This document shows positions 36,580-52,336 of a DNA stretch of 64,000 nucleotides, piece after piece. The translations under genes were made by a program, and so were the position numbers. Below the pieces are notes generated by a model. The model saw only the letters and a list, made by a program, of their open reading frames with translations. It did not search any database and was not told the origin of the DNA. The stretch covers positions 2,294,001-2,358,000 of the forward strand of contig JAYXKI010000005.1 in the NCBI GenBank assembly GCA_037892935.1. Direction: 5' to 3'. This DNA comes from Phlebopus portentosus (lineage: Eukaryota; Basidiomycota; Agaricomycetes; Boletales; Boletinellaceae). Position 1 is the first letter of the stretch. Each line of letters begins with the position of its first letter.

Positions 36580-37445
36580 ATGCTTTCAGGCGCAGATATC
36601 GGAGCAGGTGACACGACCAAACGCCTTTGAAAAGCACCGGGAGTGTAGAGAATAAACTGCATAAAACGATGCCGGTGAAGAGAACGAAGATGAAATGGTA
36701 AACGACGAGTGGCAGAAAACAAGTGGCATACGAGCGCGTCCCGCCGAAGTAACGCGTCATAGTCACATGATCCTAACATCCGCGAACCTTAACCTTACGA
36801 ACCTGGAAGGCTGCCGACGTCGCCAGGGAAAAGATGGGATATGAAATGGAAGAGGGACAAACTGAGGAGAAATCGGATAACAGACGGTGAAGATGAGCCG
36901 CTTACTTGGCGTCCCAGTCACCTTGAAAAGCGAGTGCTCTTGTTTGTTTTGATGCATGATAATACAGTTCATACGATTGGTGTGATAAGAGACGGAGATG
37001 AGGATGATGAGCAACATGCATGCGACAGAATCGGATTTTCTTGGTCTTGGTATGAGATCCGAATCTGCCTGGAAGATGATGCGATTGTTTAAAATTGTAT
37101 CGAGGAAGTCCCTTAGAATAGTCAGAACTGTTCCAGGAAATTCTTGTTGGCCGGACTGTGAATTTTCCTCCTCTTCGCAAGCCTGCTCAGCCGCGACACC
37201 TCCTCCCTCTACTGCGCCCAAACAAACTCCAGTACTAGTTGAGCGCTTGATGACGATGGCGAGTGAGAGAGGAGGACTGGCGACATGCAGAAGCAAATGT
37301 ATTGTTTTTTGTTTTTGAGTACGTGAAACGGAAAGGGTAAGACAAAAGCTGACATAATAACACGGGGATGTTACCTTATTCGGAAGTGAAGGAGAGGATG
37401 TTGTCCTCCTCAGCGAATCGGTTTGAGTGTTTGCCTGAGCCAATC
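36580..37445. promoter_or_regulatory. Divergent upstream region of membrane protein and HAP2 genes
   Basis: 866 bp separating two divergent genes. Open frames here overlap each other on both strands and have no family features. A possible first exon of the membrane protein gene (hydrophobic, minus strand, 36766-36580) lies at its left side. Confidence 0.35.
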
Positions 37446-40132
37446 ATGGAGGGACATCGCAACGTCGTCGATCAGCTGTTCACGGCTTATCACCTCCACC
37501 AGCTCAACCGTGCGTACTTCCGCCGCTTGTTCTCTTCCACCATCTCACTCGTTTTACCACAGAATACCACCAGGATCATTCCCCGTCGCCAACTCAGCAG
37601 CAGCAACAGCACCAGCCTCAGCACAGCCAGCAGCACCCCCATCCCTCTCTCGGTGACATCCATTTGAGCCAGATTCAGCACGGTCAGCATGATATTTACG
37701 CGCACCAGCGCGCGCAGCAGGGACAGGGTCAACAGCTTGCGACGCACCAGCAGCAGATTTATCACGGGCATCCGCATCTAGCGCATCAACATGCTCAGCA
37801 GCTCCATCGCCCACCCTCACGCACTCTGTCACCTCAGGTAAGCGAGCGGGACAGTGGCACGCCTATCGGGGAAGACGACTACCTGATCGCTCGCAATCAA
37901 CATGTGCACGGACATCAACATCAGCCGCAACACTCGCATCTGCACCATGAGCTTGACCTCGAAATGACCGACGCTACAATTCAGCAGCCTCAAGCTGGCC
38001 CGTCTTCCAGCGGACTCACTGAGCCGCCTGTAACGGCAGGGGCTGCGGTCACGACCGTCTCTGATCAACCGCTTGATGAGGAACCTTTGTATGTGAACGC
38101 AAAACAGTATTATCGGATCCTGAAGCGTCGTGTCGCTCGAGCTCGACTTGAAGAGCTGCATAGACTTTCCAGGCAACGGAAGGTGAGCTCTTTTGGTGAT
38201 GATTCCCCTTAATATTTTCTCTCTGTAATAAGAGGCAATACACTGGGTATAAGGGGTTTATCGGAAAACTGGGATGCTCGCATGCCAGATTTGTTAGCCA
38301 GGAGTATACCTCGCTGTTAGCGGGTGCTTCTCCCGCGCACGCACTTTTCCCACTCAACCCTGCTGCCTACCCTGCCCAAATTTTCTCCTTATCTGGAAGG
38401 TCTACTCCCCGCAACTACTCTGTTTATCGACTTGGGACATGTCTGTTGATGATGTCTCAGATGTCCCTCGTCGCTTTCAGCTGATTCTTTACGATCGTTT
38501 TGTCTTCTTAACTCTGCCTGAACACTTCTGCGCCGCGCCGCCAGGAAGTGTCAGTGTTTCTCCTTCCTTGAGTTACCCAATCTATATACATGTCGTGCCT
38601 GGCGCACAAGCTCACTTTACTCTTACCCTTTTGTTGTCCATGTTGACACCACCGTGCCCCGCTTTTCTTCATCCTTACCATTTTTCAAATAGCATCGTCG
38701 AGTTGCCTCGATGCGGGGATGATGCTTTCATTTATTCTTTTTTTTTCGTGCGAATTGATTGCACATTCTTTTGCCCTCGCCTTGGCATTACCCAACGTCT
38801 ATCTGACATTTTTGTGATTGATCATTTCGACATGATTGACATATTACGTTTTCTCGGACGTCAAATTTTGACAGAATTTTGACATTGCTGACTCAATCTG
38901 CTCTTTCCCCTCTTTAGCCATACCTGCATGAATCGCGACACAAACACGCGATGCGTCGCCCTCGCGGGCCTGGCGGTCGTTTCCTCACCGCCGAGGAGAT
39001 AGCGGCTAAGAAGAACGCTGAAGCGCAAGAGGTGTCCTCGCCCAAGGTTGGAAAAGATGAAGATCATGACGCAATTGTGGATCGGGACGATGCGGACGAC
39101 GGCGATATTGAGGGAGACGCAGATGGTGAGGGTAGTCCAGATACAGAGGGAAAGAAGACTCGGGACCAAAGTCAGGCGCAAAGTCAAAGTCAGAGTCAAG
39201 TGCAGAGTCAGGAAAGGACCAACTCGATGGTCGATCCGCGCTTGCTCTCACTGTCGATACCTTCTGGCGCAGGACCTGCTGGAGATGAACAAAAACAGCC
39301 AGCAAGCGCGTCACCAGTTTCGCCATTTGCGCCTCCACATATACAACATCAGCACCAGCACCAGCGTACGATGATGTATATGCAGCAGCAACGCCAAGGG
39401 CAAGCCCAGACTCAGATGTTGCACCCGGGCTACGGAATGCGTCGTGGCGGCCATTCTAGTGGCCATTCGCCCTTGTCAGCGACGACCGTGACGAGCGGAG
39501 ACGGTGCTCACGCTACCATAAGTGGGACTGGAGGGAGCGTGACGCTGCACACGCCTTACACGCCTTCTCCGAACCCGCATTCGCCCATTGCAGGCCCGGG
39601 TTCCTCTCCCTCTTCTTACTTCCCTCCGACTCACAGCCCCGGGTCCGGAGGGGATGGCTCCAACCAGGCGACGAACTCAACAGCTGCAGTTCAGCAGCGA
39701 CCCCAGGCTCCGACGCATTTGCATCATGTCCCGCATCCGCACGCTCATCATAGCCGGATACATCCTCGAAGTACACACGTACATGGTCAGCCGCACCCGA
39801 GCGAGTCAGGAGGGTTGTACAACCCGTTCGACCTGCCTGTTCCCGTCGACCTCGACCTGCTTTCCTTGGGTGTGGGCCCTATCTTTGGAGGCAGCATGAC
39901 CAACGGGATTACCAACGGTATGACGAACGGTCTCGGAGGGAGCGAGGGTTCCAACGGGATGGAATTCTTAAACGTCGGTCTGGCTGGAGGCGTCGCACCT
40001 GGTGCAGTGCGCGTTGGTCGATCTGGCTTGTCGGCGGGCGACGAAGCGGACTTACAAAGACGTACCGAGGAGATTCTCTCGTTCAGTGCGAGGAGTAGTA
40101 TGGGTGGAGCTGGGGATAGCGCGAGGGGGTAG
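37446..40132 (+). CDS. HAP2: CCAAT-binding factor subunit HAP2 / NF-YA
   Basis: Sequence-specific subunit of the heterotrimeric CCAAT-binding complex. Exons are 37446-37509, 37563-38182 and 38918-40132; 632 residues. The N-terminal 190 residues are Gln/His rich (QQQQQHQPQHSQQHPH), as in NF-YA activation regions. The conserved core begins EEPLYVNAKQYYRILKRR, the subunit-association helix A1, and continues RQRK. After a 735-nt intron it resumes PYLHESRHKHAMRRPRGPGG, the DNA-binding helix A2 and loop with the CCAAT-contacting HESRHKHAMRR. A 360-residue low-complexity tail follows, rich in Gln, Gly and Ser. The long intron is unlike the roughly 55-nt introns elsewhere and separates the association helix from the DNA-binding segment. 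The complex controls respiratory, iron and carbon genes in fungi. Confidence 0.93.
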
Positions 40133-41394
40133 CACTTTTGTGAGCTTCACTGTGCGAACTCTCGAAGAGAATATGGAGATGGAGGGAAAGGATGGAATAA
40201 GGATCTTGGTTTACGGATATATGGATATATCTACGACATGGGAATCTCAGCTGGATTGCGTATATGGTGCTCGGAACATCTCACTACTCTTTCTCGAACT
40301 TCTGTTTTGTTTGTTTTTCCACTAACTTTCCGCTGCTTCTTCGGTGACTAGTGCTGACTCGCAGATCCTATTCTGGGTCATTATTCATGGTAACCATTTG
40401 ACTTTTGTTTCTTGTTACTATTTCATCTTCTGCCTGACTCGTTCTTACTTACTAACGTTGATTCTTTCGCTCACTATTCGTTTGTAATTAAAATCCAAGT
40501 TGATTTCATTCATATTTTGAATATACCGTTCGCTTATACCACTTACGTAATCGGGTTGTTGCTCTCGATGCTCATTCATCCATCGGCTTGAAGCTATTTA
40601 GCCACTAAAGACGGCGAAGTAAATGAAAGGGAAAACTGTCTTGCGAGTACGCAGATATCTGTAGACACATACACTCACTGCCTTGCCTTGCATTCAACTT
40701 TTTGGCCCTTACTAAGCGGGATTAGCATTGTCTTCCAGCGCCGATTACATATGTCGTGTGCCTCAATGAAATAGGGATCCGGGCGCTTGATCGAGTTGTG
40801 GTGCTTGAAGGCAGTAGTAGTTCGTGCATGCTCACACGTATGAGAGTTCGTACCCTCTACCTTCAACGCTTCAACGCTTCGGAAATAGAGACGATACCCT
40901 TCTCTTTGGAATTATCACGTCTTCGTTTTTCGCTATTCATTGTTCGAGTCCACCCAAAGCAGAGACACTTCGTCAGGTGATCCTTTTGTTTCAACGGAAG
41001 GTTTCTCTCCCTCCCACAAAGCGCCCAAGGACGTGGATTTGGAGCCATTGCACTTGTAAGCCCTCCGAGACCGCGTCTGTTGGCACGGATCTTCTCCCCG
41101 CTTTCTTGTTTCCCTCCTAAGTCACTGTCCATGGCGCACAAGTCCGCGAAATAAAATAAAAAACGGCTTGATGTCATTGATAATTTAAACAGACAGGGCC
41201 AAATTCGACGCCCTAAAGCAATACATATTCTGAGTCCACTACCGTTCGCTTTCAAGGAAAGATATTCGAGAGGGGACTTCTTTGAAAAAGAAAATTGTGG
41301 ATAATGAAAGACACGAAGATAATAGATAAAAAGGTGCATAGCTCCTGATGGATTCGTTGTAAATCGCTAAACGCCAAAGCAATAACTTGCGCCA
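40133..41394. other. Intergenic region between HAP2 and laccase 3' ends
   Basis: Convergent 3' flanks of about 1.26 kb. Open frames here have no recognisable features. Confidence 0.4.
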
Positions 41395-44003
41395 TCAGAC
41401 GGTCAGGCCGACGTCCGGGTTGCTGCTGTTGTAGTCGGGGCAGAGAGCTTGCCAATCGGCTGTGGGGCACAATGGATCAAGAAGTCTGATATGTACAGTA
41501 TATGTTTGGACACCAACCATTCACAGGGTTCTGGGGCGCAACGTTATCAGCATCCTCGGCGAAGACAACAGCAAGGCCTCTGTAATGCGCGTCAGTTGGT
41601 TTGCAATCTAAGGTAAAGTGCGTGACTGACGCTTCGAGATGCCAGTCGATGTGACAGTGCAAGATCCACGGGCCAGGGTTGTCCGTGGTGAAGCGGATCG
41701 TGACGTTGTCGGAAGCGGCGCCGATACTCACTACGTCGCGGCGAATTGGGTTGACATAGTTGTAATCGGTGGAGCCGGCGACTCGTACGACATCAAATGC
41801 GTGTCCATGGAGATGCAGGGGATGCTGCCATAGTTTTAGTCTTGCCTTTCTCGCAAGGCATGTTTGGAGCTGCTTACGGGGAATCCTCCGGGAAACGAGA
41901 GCTCTATGCTGCTGTTTCCGGGAAGATTGTAGACTGAGCCAGTTGGAAGAAGGTCAGCAGCACTCGTCGTTCCGCTAAGGATCTGGAGGAGGACAGGAAC
42001 TCTAAAACGTTGATAACAGCTTTAGGAAGTGGCGGTGAAAGAGAACGATCGGAAAAACTCACGAAGCGGACTGGTAAACCACACCGTTGACCGGGTGCTG
42101 ACCAGTGGTGAGATCGATAGTAATTACCAAGTTCTGCGCAAAGTCGACACCGCCAATAACAGGATCACCGGGCTAGTCAAAGTTATCAGCGAGATTGAGA
42201 CCTAGTACTGTAATCCTTGATTCACTCACAGCTCCTGGATTAATGAGCGGATGAACGTCAGCCTCGTTGAGTACGGTTCCCTCCGTGTTCTGAATAGATG
42301 TAGGGTCGGCATCGGGAGCACCGTCGTAGCGCAAGATAGCCGAGTTAGTTCCATTAGTGAAGCCTGTCGTACCAGCAGATGGATTCGCACGGATCCCTGA
42401 TGAAGAAATTCAAGAGTGAGACAAGTCAAATGAGTCATTTAGCCTAACTCACAGTAATTATCCACAGCTTGATCTGCAGTGAGCACAAAGGAATAACGCT
42501 GGCCAGGAAAGATGTTGAGCTGATCGACTATCACCACGAGCTTGAGTACGGTATCGCGCAAAATCATTCGTTATACATACCAGTAACAGGATCAGTCTCG
42601 ATGCCGTCTGCCTCTATCACAGTCAGATTGTGTCCGTCAATGGAGAAGGTGAACCTTTAAAAAGTATGATCAATTGCACACATCGACCGTGAGGCGATCA
42701 CTTTACGTACGTCGGGAAGCAGCTGACGCTGACAAGACGGAACCGATAGCTACGGATTGCAGAAGGGTTAAGTCAAAAAGAAAGTAAAAACAGTTGGAAG
42801 TATAGTTCGACTTACCGTGTTCCTTGAGTAACAGTCACAACTGATAAAGGATCTGTTCCATCACCATTGGCATTCCTACCAAGTCCATTTATGGTGGTGG
42901 TATCTGGAACGCTTCAATGATACGTACATCAGTATAGATAGAAGATAGTGCACCAAAGGACTTACGGGTCTACATCACCCTAAAAACCCATGGCAAACAT
43001 CCAGTTAAGTCCCATCTTGGAACACTGAAATCTAAACTCATACCTGATTGGGGAACAGACTCGGCGAGGGACTCTGAAAATGGACAAGCAAAAAAAATAT
43101 CAACAGTTTGTTCCAAACAGTAGGGGTAAAAGAAAGTGTACCCGGTACCAATCACCAAGAACGATAATAGTGCTTTCATCATCGACATCATAGAGGTCTG
43201 CATGTGGGTCGTTTGGATCATAGAGAACCAATGGGCCGCTTCAGACGAAAGTAAGGATCATCATGGCGATAGGTAAGGGAATAGGCGTCACTAACCGCAG
43301 TCCATCGCAATATTGACTTGAATAATGGGAATGGTACCAATATGTACCGGACTGATCAGGAACGCTGAAATTGTATCTATGACGGCATCGACTATCTTGA
43401 GTGGGTGTTTTTGAAGCAAGAGTCAGTGACTGCTTACAGGAATGAGTTTCCCGGAATGATGGGACACTATACAGTCCTTTGAGTACACCAACAGTAGAAT
43501 GAACTGATCTCCGCATACCTGAGAAACGAAGGCGGGTCCATCCATTTCCGTGGTAGCTTAATAAGAAAAAACAGCATGAAAGAAAATCTTCCGATCAAGT
43601 TAATAAAAGCGAACTTTTCTGAAATAGTCCATGCCAATGCTGAACAACGAAACGTGAGTATAACTGTAAGTGGCTCTTGCCTTGCGAACTATGAGCGACT
43701 TACAATGGAAGTAGCCCGATGCATAGAAGCATCCGTCAGGTTGTCAATCACGTTGATCTGCAAGGTGTCGCCCGTGTTCGCTGAGATGAGTGGGGCAGGA
43801 AATTGTCCGTCAGCGACAACGGTACTAAGACAGCAGAGGTTATTGACATGAAGTTGGAAAAATGAAAGTATATACGATCGAGATACTCCATCAGGAGAAA
43901 GGTCCGCATTTACGATAGTCAGGTCCCTCGAAACGACAGCAGAGTAAACGAAGTGCGTCAAAGACAGCAAAAGGAAACAAAACAGCACAGAGCCGTTGGA
44001 CAT
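41395..44003 (-). CDS. Laccase (multicopper oxidase), secreted
   Basis: Blue multicopper oxidase that couples phenol oxidation to reduction of O2 to water. Signal peptide [21 protein letters not shown], then [18 protein letters not shown]. About a dozen short introns split the gene. All four copper motifs are readable after splicing: L1 HWHGLFQ (about 43656-43635), L2 [15 protein letters not shown] (about 43360), L3 [11 protein letters not shown] (about 41820), and L4 [15 protein letters not shown] across the intron at 41633-41585. The order and spacing of [13 protein letters not shown] and [20 protein letters not shown] also fit. The residue ten after the T1 cysteine is Leu, which in laccases usually means class 2 (intermediate redox potential) rather than the Phe of high-potential enzymes. 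The C-terminus is [21 protein letters not shown] found no lesion. Confidence 0.94.
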
Positions 44004-44085
44004 AGTGAGTTGTAGAATCAGAGCTGTAAACAAACTAGAGAAATGCAGTTGAAGGACTGCTGAAGAGGCCGTTCTCCTCTTGCGT

Positions 44086-44093
44086 CTTTTATA
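44086..44093 (-). promoter_or_regulatory. TATA box of the laccase gene
   Basis: Minus strand reads TATAAAAG about 83 nt upstream of the laccase ATG at 44003. Confidence 0.6.
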
Positions 44094-46613
44094 CTCTTCA
44101 AGTGCAGAAGTCAAAGACAGAAGTGAGCGACTTTATCATAAGACATCGGGACGAGAGTCGCACGACTCGACGCACATCTCGCGTCGGAAGGAGACAATTC
44201 CGCTGGCGTGTTGAACAACTTTCCTTTGAGATTGAAGCAGAAGTGTATTCTTTCGGGTCAGCTGAGTTCTAGAACAAAATAACCAGAGATGTGCTGGGAT
44301 TCAGGAACTCAAGAAAAAAGTTAAGAACCGATTTATCATAGTCAGTGTGGGAGCAAAACATTGTTTTGCAATGGAGGATGTTGACGGAACTCCTGGAATG
44401 AAGGGGGACTAAGTTCAGATTGTGTGAGAGGCCGAGCACCGTGCAAGCGCTCTGCGGCTCCGCGACCAAATAGCCCCGCGGATTTGCATACGGTTTGTTG
44501 TACCTGGCGTGATCTACATATCAGTGCCGCTCGGGGCTTGAGACTGGTCAGAGTTCCAAGCTCTTCGGGAGAATTAAGACCAAAAACTTGGGTGTTGCGC
44601 CTCTGACAGGGGCAGTGATATCGCGAAGAAAGAACAGAGGTGAACACCCCGTAAAAGACCTTACGCACCACATTTGTAACGTTCTGGTCTATCATTTCGC
44701 TATGTCATTGACTACGAGTCATTTCTGCCGAGTTGTGGCCACCTGGACTACCATCGTAGAGTCAATCCATAATCCGGAGATTTGTAAGTCATGCAAATTG
44801 CGGAAGAGGAATCCGCAGTGCCTGACATCTTAATATTATTATCCGGAGATCGCGCTACCGTGCCCGCTTTGTATTCATGAGAACTGCCAGGTTATGACAA
44901 AACGGTGTCGAATAACGACTTACTCTTTATGCAAGTCCGATACCCATACGGTACAGTCGTGAGTGTCGTTCCCGCGACCATACGGATTTGATGGAGTTAT
45001 GTGTCAAGTCAGTTGAGGTGTCATAAATCGCTTCTATTCTCTGATTAGGGCCGGCTCTTTCGCGTTTCGTAACCAGGACGCCGTCACAACACCGTTCCTT
45101 CCTTCTTCAAAAAAAAAAAAAAAGCATCAGCACGCAACAATCATTCTCGTCTAAAGAGAGTCGGAGTGAAGTCGTTGCGGCTCCAGTGTCAGCTTCAAGG
45201 TCGACCGATGTCTTCTGAAGAAACTGAATGGCGGCATAACTAGCTCATCAACCTCAGGACGTTTTCTCCCACGTTTAAGTAGGACCCAGAATATCCACTC
45301 TATCGGCTGGATCATCGGTTTCCACGCAAGAGTTCGCTCCCAAGACTCGGCACAGAGAAAGCCGTGGTGTGTAAAACAGATGCAATGTGTCCTATCCCCA
45401 CGCCTCTAAACCATGTAGTCCGTCTGGGATAGGACGATGCTAAATGACCCTATTCGGGCGCTTCAGAGGCATTGAAAGAGAGAGCGAGTGAATTACTACC
45501 TGGTCGGGCTCAACTCGATTGATTTTCTCATCACATACCTAGTTCGATAGTTCACAATTGTGTTTTATCATCCCCAGTTGCTGCCCAGAAAGAGGGTATT
45601 TCCTGAACTCCAGGTGATCACGGGTTCTTCAGTCCAGGACAAGTCAAGGCGAGACTTAATTACGCGTTGAGTGGCCTTCTGTAGACGCGGCTGAGCTGGA
45701 CTGACTATCATATGTAGGAGGTCAACGATTCTGATGACGAATGTGGATCGTTAAACTACAGTACCGTCTTGGTTCGGAATATGCAGTCTCTGATAACCAT
45801 CACTGCTCTTCCATTACATCCCACAGCAGCGTCCAGTAGAGTTCGGCATTCGGCTCTGATGCTCTCGCTTTAGAAACCATGTTCTCAGCCGCTAGCAAAA
45901 TGCGTGGAATCCTGTGGACTTCCGAAAATGACGCGCAAGAATATCGACCCGTAAGGTTAACAAAGACCAGTAAAGTAAGATCCGATGGAAAGACAATATC
46001 TTCTACTTTGGACACGTCCTTACTGGATAATACGGCATTTGCCGTTGATCTTTTCTTTCTCACGACCTGGTTGAGCGAGTTCTCAGAATCCTCACAGACA
46101 GTAAGTAGTAGCTGTTCATTGCTTTGCTGCCTAGTATGTGGAAATAGAGGACCAGTCTCGTGTCGTGCATAGAGAGTACCAGCAATGAGACAATCAATTC
46201 CGGTCCATTCGGCTCCGGAGCATCGGTATCTGCCACACTCTCTGAGAGCATTTGTTCTTCAGCACTGCCATCTCGTTGTACTACGTGAGTCCAAGGTCAA
46301 ATTAATTGTCAGTCTGTTTATTTCCTGCTATTCTTCATTATCCGGAATACCACTTGTTCCGAATATATACGCTGTCCAACTTCTTTGAGACATTAGCCGG
46401 ATAAAGTGCACTAGTCGTGACGTCGGGCACCCATGTCGGCAACGACTCAATTCCGCAAAAAACCAGATACATTGCCACACACTCTATGATTACTGACTGG
46501 AAGCTCCTTGACTGGCTGAGTGAGGAGCTACCTCTGTAAGATTATGTGAACAGCAAGCCGTAAAACATAACCAGGGAAGCTTTCGTCATTGAAGTGTGGA
46601 TCAGTGCTCAGGG
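44094..46613. other. Laccase upstream region and stretch without a firm gene
   Basis: About 2.5 kb. A run of 15 A lies at 45109-45123. On the minus strand, frames at 46251-46060 and 46063-45800 are adjacent and end ARASEPNAELYWTLLWDVME; their composition looks protein-like, but I recognise no family. They may be a small hypothetical gene or remnant. Nothing else is supported. Confidence 0.35.
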
Positions 46614-46622
46614 TACTTAAGG
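46614..46622 (+). promoter_or_regulatory. TACTTAAGG core-promoter-like element of the peroxidase pseudogene
   Basis: TACTTAAGG begins 74 nt before the former start codon at 46688. The same nine bases begin or end at the same distance upstream of the peroxidase at 50803-52254, which suggests a shared TATA-like core element. Confidence 0.5.
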
Positions 46623-46687
46623 AAGTCGATAATACTTCTTGAACCTCACTCCTCGAGTCCAGATCATTCTTTCTCTGTGGATTCGAT

Positions 46688-48137
<1,450 letters not shown>

Positions 48138-48728
48138 GTGGCCTCGGACGCCTCGTATTCCTTGTAAATGTTAACCACATAGCAATCAATGAAATTTCCG
48201 GTTTTATTACATGATACAATGAGACTCATTTCAGGAGTTCTACTGTACAACGCTCCTGGGAAAGTTCTGAAATTTCTAATATGTACACTTGCCGCTGCGA
48301 ATCTATCCTTCGTCATGAATCGAGCTATTCCGGACTCTATGCATACAGTCTCCTATCTGTCACGCTGCTAGGTGTGATATGGTTTTGGCTCAAAGAAAGA
48401 AACGCACGCGTTGTCAGCTCGAATAATCTGAGTAGTAGGCCCCGAGCACCCTTTCTTCGCCGCTCGATAGATTTCCGCGACGAAAAGCAGCGGTATAGTT
48501 CATGCGTATTTTTGACTGCTTTATGAAGGGCCAGCATGACGAGTGCGCGTCTTGTTCCCGTGTTGCATTCCATTTTGCGCACATTTCCAACTACTCAGTG
48601 TCGTCTTGCCACGTGGGTTGGACACGATTCGTCACATGTGTCATGGCGCGTCTTTTTGTCACGCAAGACATGTCGCGACCGGCGCCTTGCTCTTCATTTT
48701 ACCTCCGCTACCTCAAAAGTGCTTTGCA
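48138..48728. other. Intergenic region
   Basis: About 590 bp between the peroxidase pseudogene and the RING-protein gene on the same strand. It must contain the latter's promoter. No other feature recognised. Confidence 0.4.
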
Positions 48729-50616
48729 ATGTCTACTTGCACTGAGATCCCCCAATGTTGTGTATGCCAGGAACCGTTCAAGAAGAGTGTTCGACTTGTT
48801 CGACCTGGCACATGCGGTAGGTCAGCCTTGCTCAGGTAACAGGTAGACTGATTGCGACCGTTCATGCAGGTCATATTCTTTGTGAGGCCTGTGCAAACGA
48901 AATGAAGGACCTCATCTATAAATGCCCTTTCCATTGTACAACTCCGGCCAGCGCTGGCTATGAACCGGTCTTCATTGATTTTGGCAACCACGAAGTCGTG
49001 GCTCTTGGATCGCCGGAGGCTGAAAGTGGATATCAGTTAACCGCAAATTCAAGCGATGTTCGCTCCGTAGAAGCCCAAACACTCGGGCGCCTTCTCGGAG
49101 AGGTTGCTAAGTCTTGCCCGGAATCTTGGTCTGGCACAAGCATGTCCGGAAATCAAAAGGGATTGGTTTTTCTTCGAGCGTGCCGATTACTACATAAGAT
49201 TGGAGACGGTGTACAGGGCGATGATAATGTGAAGGTAATGTCATTCTTGAGCTGTTAACTTCGTTCTTGATCTTTTCGGATAGGAATTCCTACATCGCCT
49301 GGCTACGGCCCTCGGCGATTTGAAGAATGTGCGTTCTCTCGCTTGCAGATGTATCCATCGCTCAATCATCACAGCTATATGATTCTATGGCAGATACGAT
49401 CCAGGGTAATGCCTTAGTAAGGAAAAAACTGGAAGAAATGAACGACTCTCTCCGTGACGACCTTGCGAACACGAGAAAGACCTTGCGAGAAAAGGAAAGT
49501 TGGTATACGGAGAAGATTAACTCTCAAAGATTCAGCCATTCTGAACACGAGGAAAAGCTGCGAGCGGATCTCAGTGCAATGTACATGAAGTGGAAAGATG
49601 AGAAATCTCGTAGACTAGCTGCCGAAGAAACAATTACAAGTCTTGAGAAAGAGCTGAATCACTGGAAAAGACATACTACCAGATACAAGAAAAAGGTCAG
49701 TGAACGTGTTGTCTTCTCCCGTGATCCGAACTCTAATTAGTTACGTGTCTTCGAATTGGATTAGTATCAGCATGAGAGGATCGGAAACGACTACCTTCGT
49801 GAAGAGAATGGGAAAGGAAGCCTAAATGACGTTGGCTCACAGTTTCTACAAAGCGCTGTGCAATCCGACGACTCCCTCGAAGTCGAGTATGAGCATCTTG
49901 ACTCGGAGGTTGCAAACATAGAGGAGGTCTATAGTACGGATCCGACGACACCACCCTTGTCAGCGTCATCGGAAGCGGAGTCAGCCTGTACGTTATATGT
50001 CTTCTGGATAATAGCACACTCAACAGAGGATGCTGGCCTTTATTCAGCAGCTTCTTTGCCGCCCAATCAAGCGAGTTCATTGGTTTGCGTGTCCAAAAAC
50101 CACACAGATGGCGGCTCCCAGCCTTCATCTTCATTAAACTCGAAATTCACCTCTGGTGCCCCTCGAGGAATCGGAAGGGCTCACTCCGTCGGAACAGTGA
50201 AATTTTCCGCTGGTCATGAGCTCGGCCTGCCACGGCCCATTCCGGACAAGCCTACACCGACTCAGGGATCCAACCAGCCTTCTTCAAGAGTGCTATCACG
50301 AATACAAGCTTCTTCGACTCAGCATGACGCATCTGATTCATCATTGGCACCCAGACTCAGGTTCAAGACACAGCCCTTTCTTGCAAAGCCAACCCTTGAT
50401 CCTGAGCTTCTCGAACTGTGTCCGGATCTCCTGATCGACTCGAAGATTACCGATCACCCAGACAAAAGGGCTGCGGGTGAAAACCCTCGAAGCACGCGAA
50501 TCTCGAAGACGGCCAGCGTACCGACTAATCCACTGGCGATACGACAGAAACCTCAAAGTTTATTTGGGCCGGAGAGGAAGAAGCAGCGATTGACAATGGG
50601 AATAGGTAGCGATTGA
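48729..50616 (+). CDS. RING-finger and coiled-coil protein (putative E3 ligase)
   Basis: Starts MSTCTEIPQCCVCQEPFK. The first intron splits a RING finger: Cys-x2-Cys at CCVC, then PGTCGHILCEACANEM, then YKCPFHC. The Cys/His order fits a C3HC4 RING, although the last pair is Cys-x3-Cys rather than Cys-x2-Cys. A middle domain without recognised fold follows (about 49000-49250). After two further short introns comes a coiled coil, roughly KLEEMNDSLRDDLANTRKTL to EETITSLEKELNHWK. The last 250 residues are disordered, Ser/Pro rich, and end with basic GPERKKQRLTMG. A 46-nt intron placed at 49329-49374 joins GDLKN to LYDSMADTIQ in frame. The architecture suggests a ubiquitin ligase or scaffold; the substrate is unknown. 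RING plus coiled coil is common in agaricomycetes. Confidence 0.68.
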
Positions 50617-50802
50617 ACAATAAGAAGTCTCTTTCCATCCCAAAAATAACATGAACTACGTTAGCCGTGACATTTTATAACATCTATAACTAAATGTTTG
50701 AATTTATAGGAAGCATCGACGCTATGCCATATAAATACACCGGTCTTTTATAATCAGCAAAAACCCTGCAGAGATAATTCAAACGATATTGATTGCGACG
50801 CT

Positions 50803-52254
<1,452 letters not shown>

Positions 52255-52327
52255 TCTGAAGGCTCTGAAGACGACGGCGGAGAGAAGAGGAGATTCGAGG
52301 CTTGCGGCTCCAGCAGCATCCCGCCGG

Positions 52328-52336
52328 CCTTAAGTA
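52328..52336 (-). promoter_or_regulatory. TACTTAAGG core-promoter-like element
   Basis: Minus strand reads TACTTAAGG 74 nt upstream of the ATG at 52254. It is identical in sequence and distance to the element before the peroxidase pseudogene. Confidence 0.5.

Noticed and set aside
38439..38882. 147-codon open frame inside the HAP2 long intron
   Set aside because: Hydrophobic, pyrimidine-rich sequence typical of intron DNA, with no homologous motif; not called as a nested gene.
40863..41339. Open frame of 158 codons between HAP2 and laccase
   Set aside because: Lies in convergent 3' flanks, no recognisable features; probably chance.
45109..45123. Run of 15 A, possible poly-A tail of a retroposed sequence
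   Set aside because: No coding remnant or target duplication was recognised upstream or downstream; a simple homopolymer is the plain reading.
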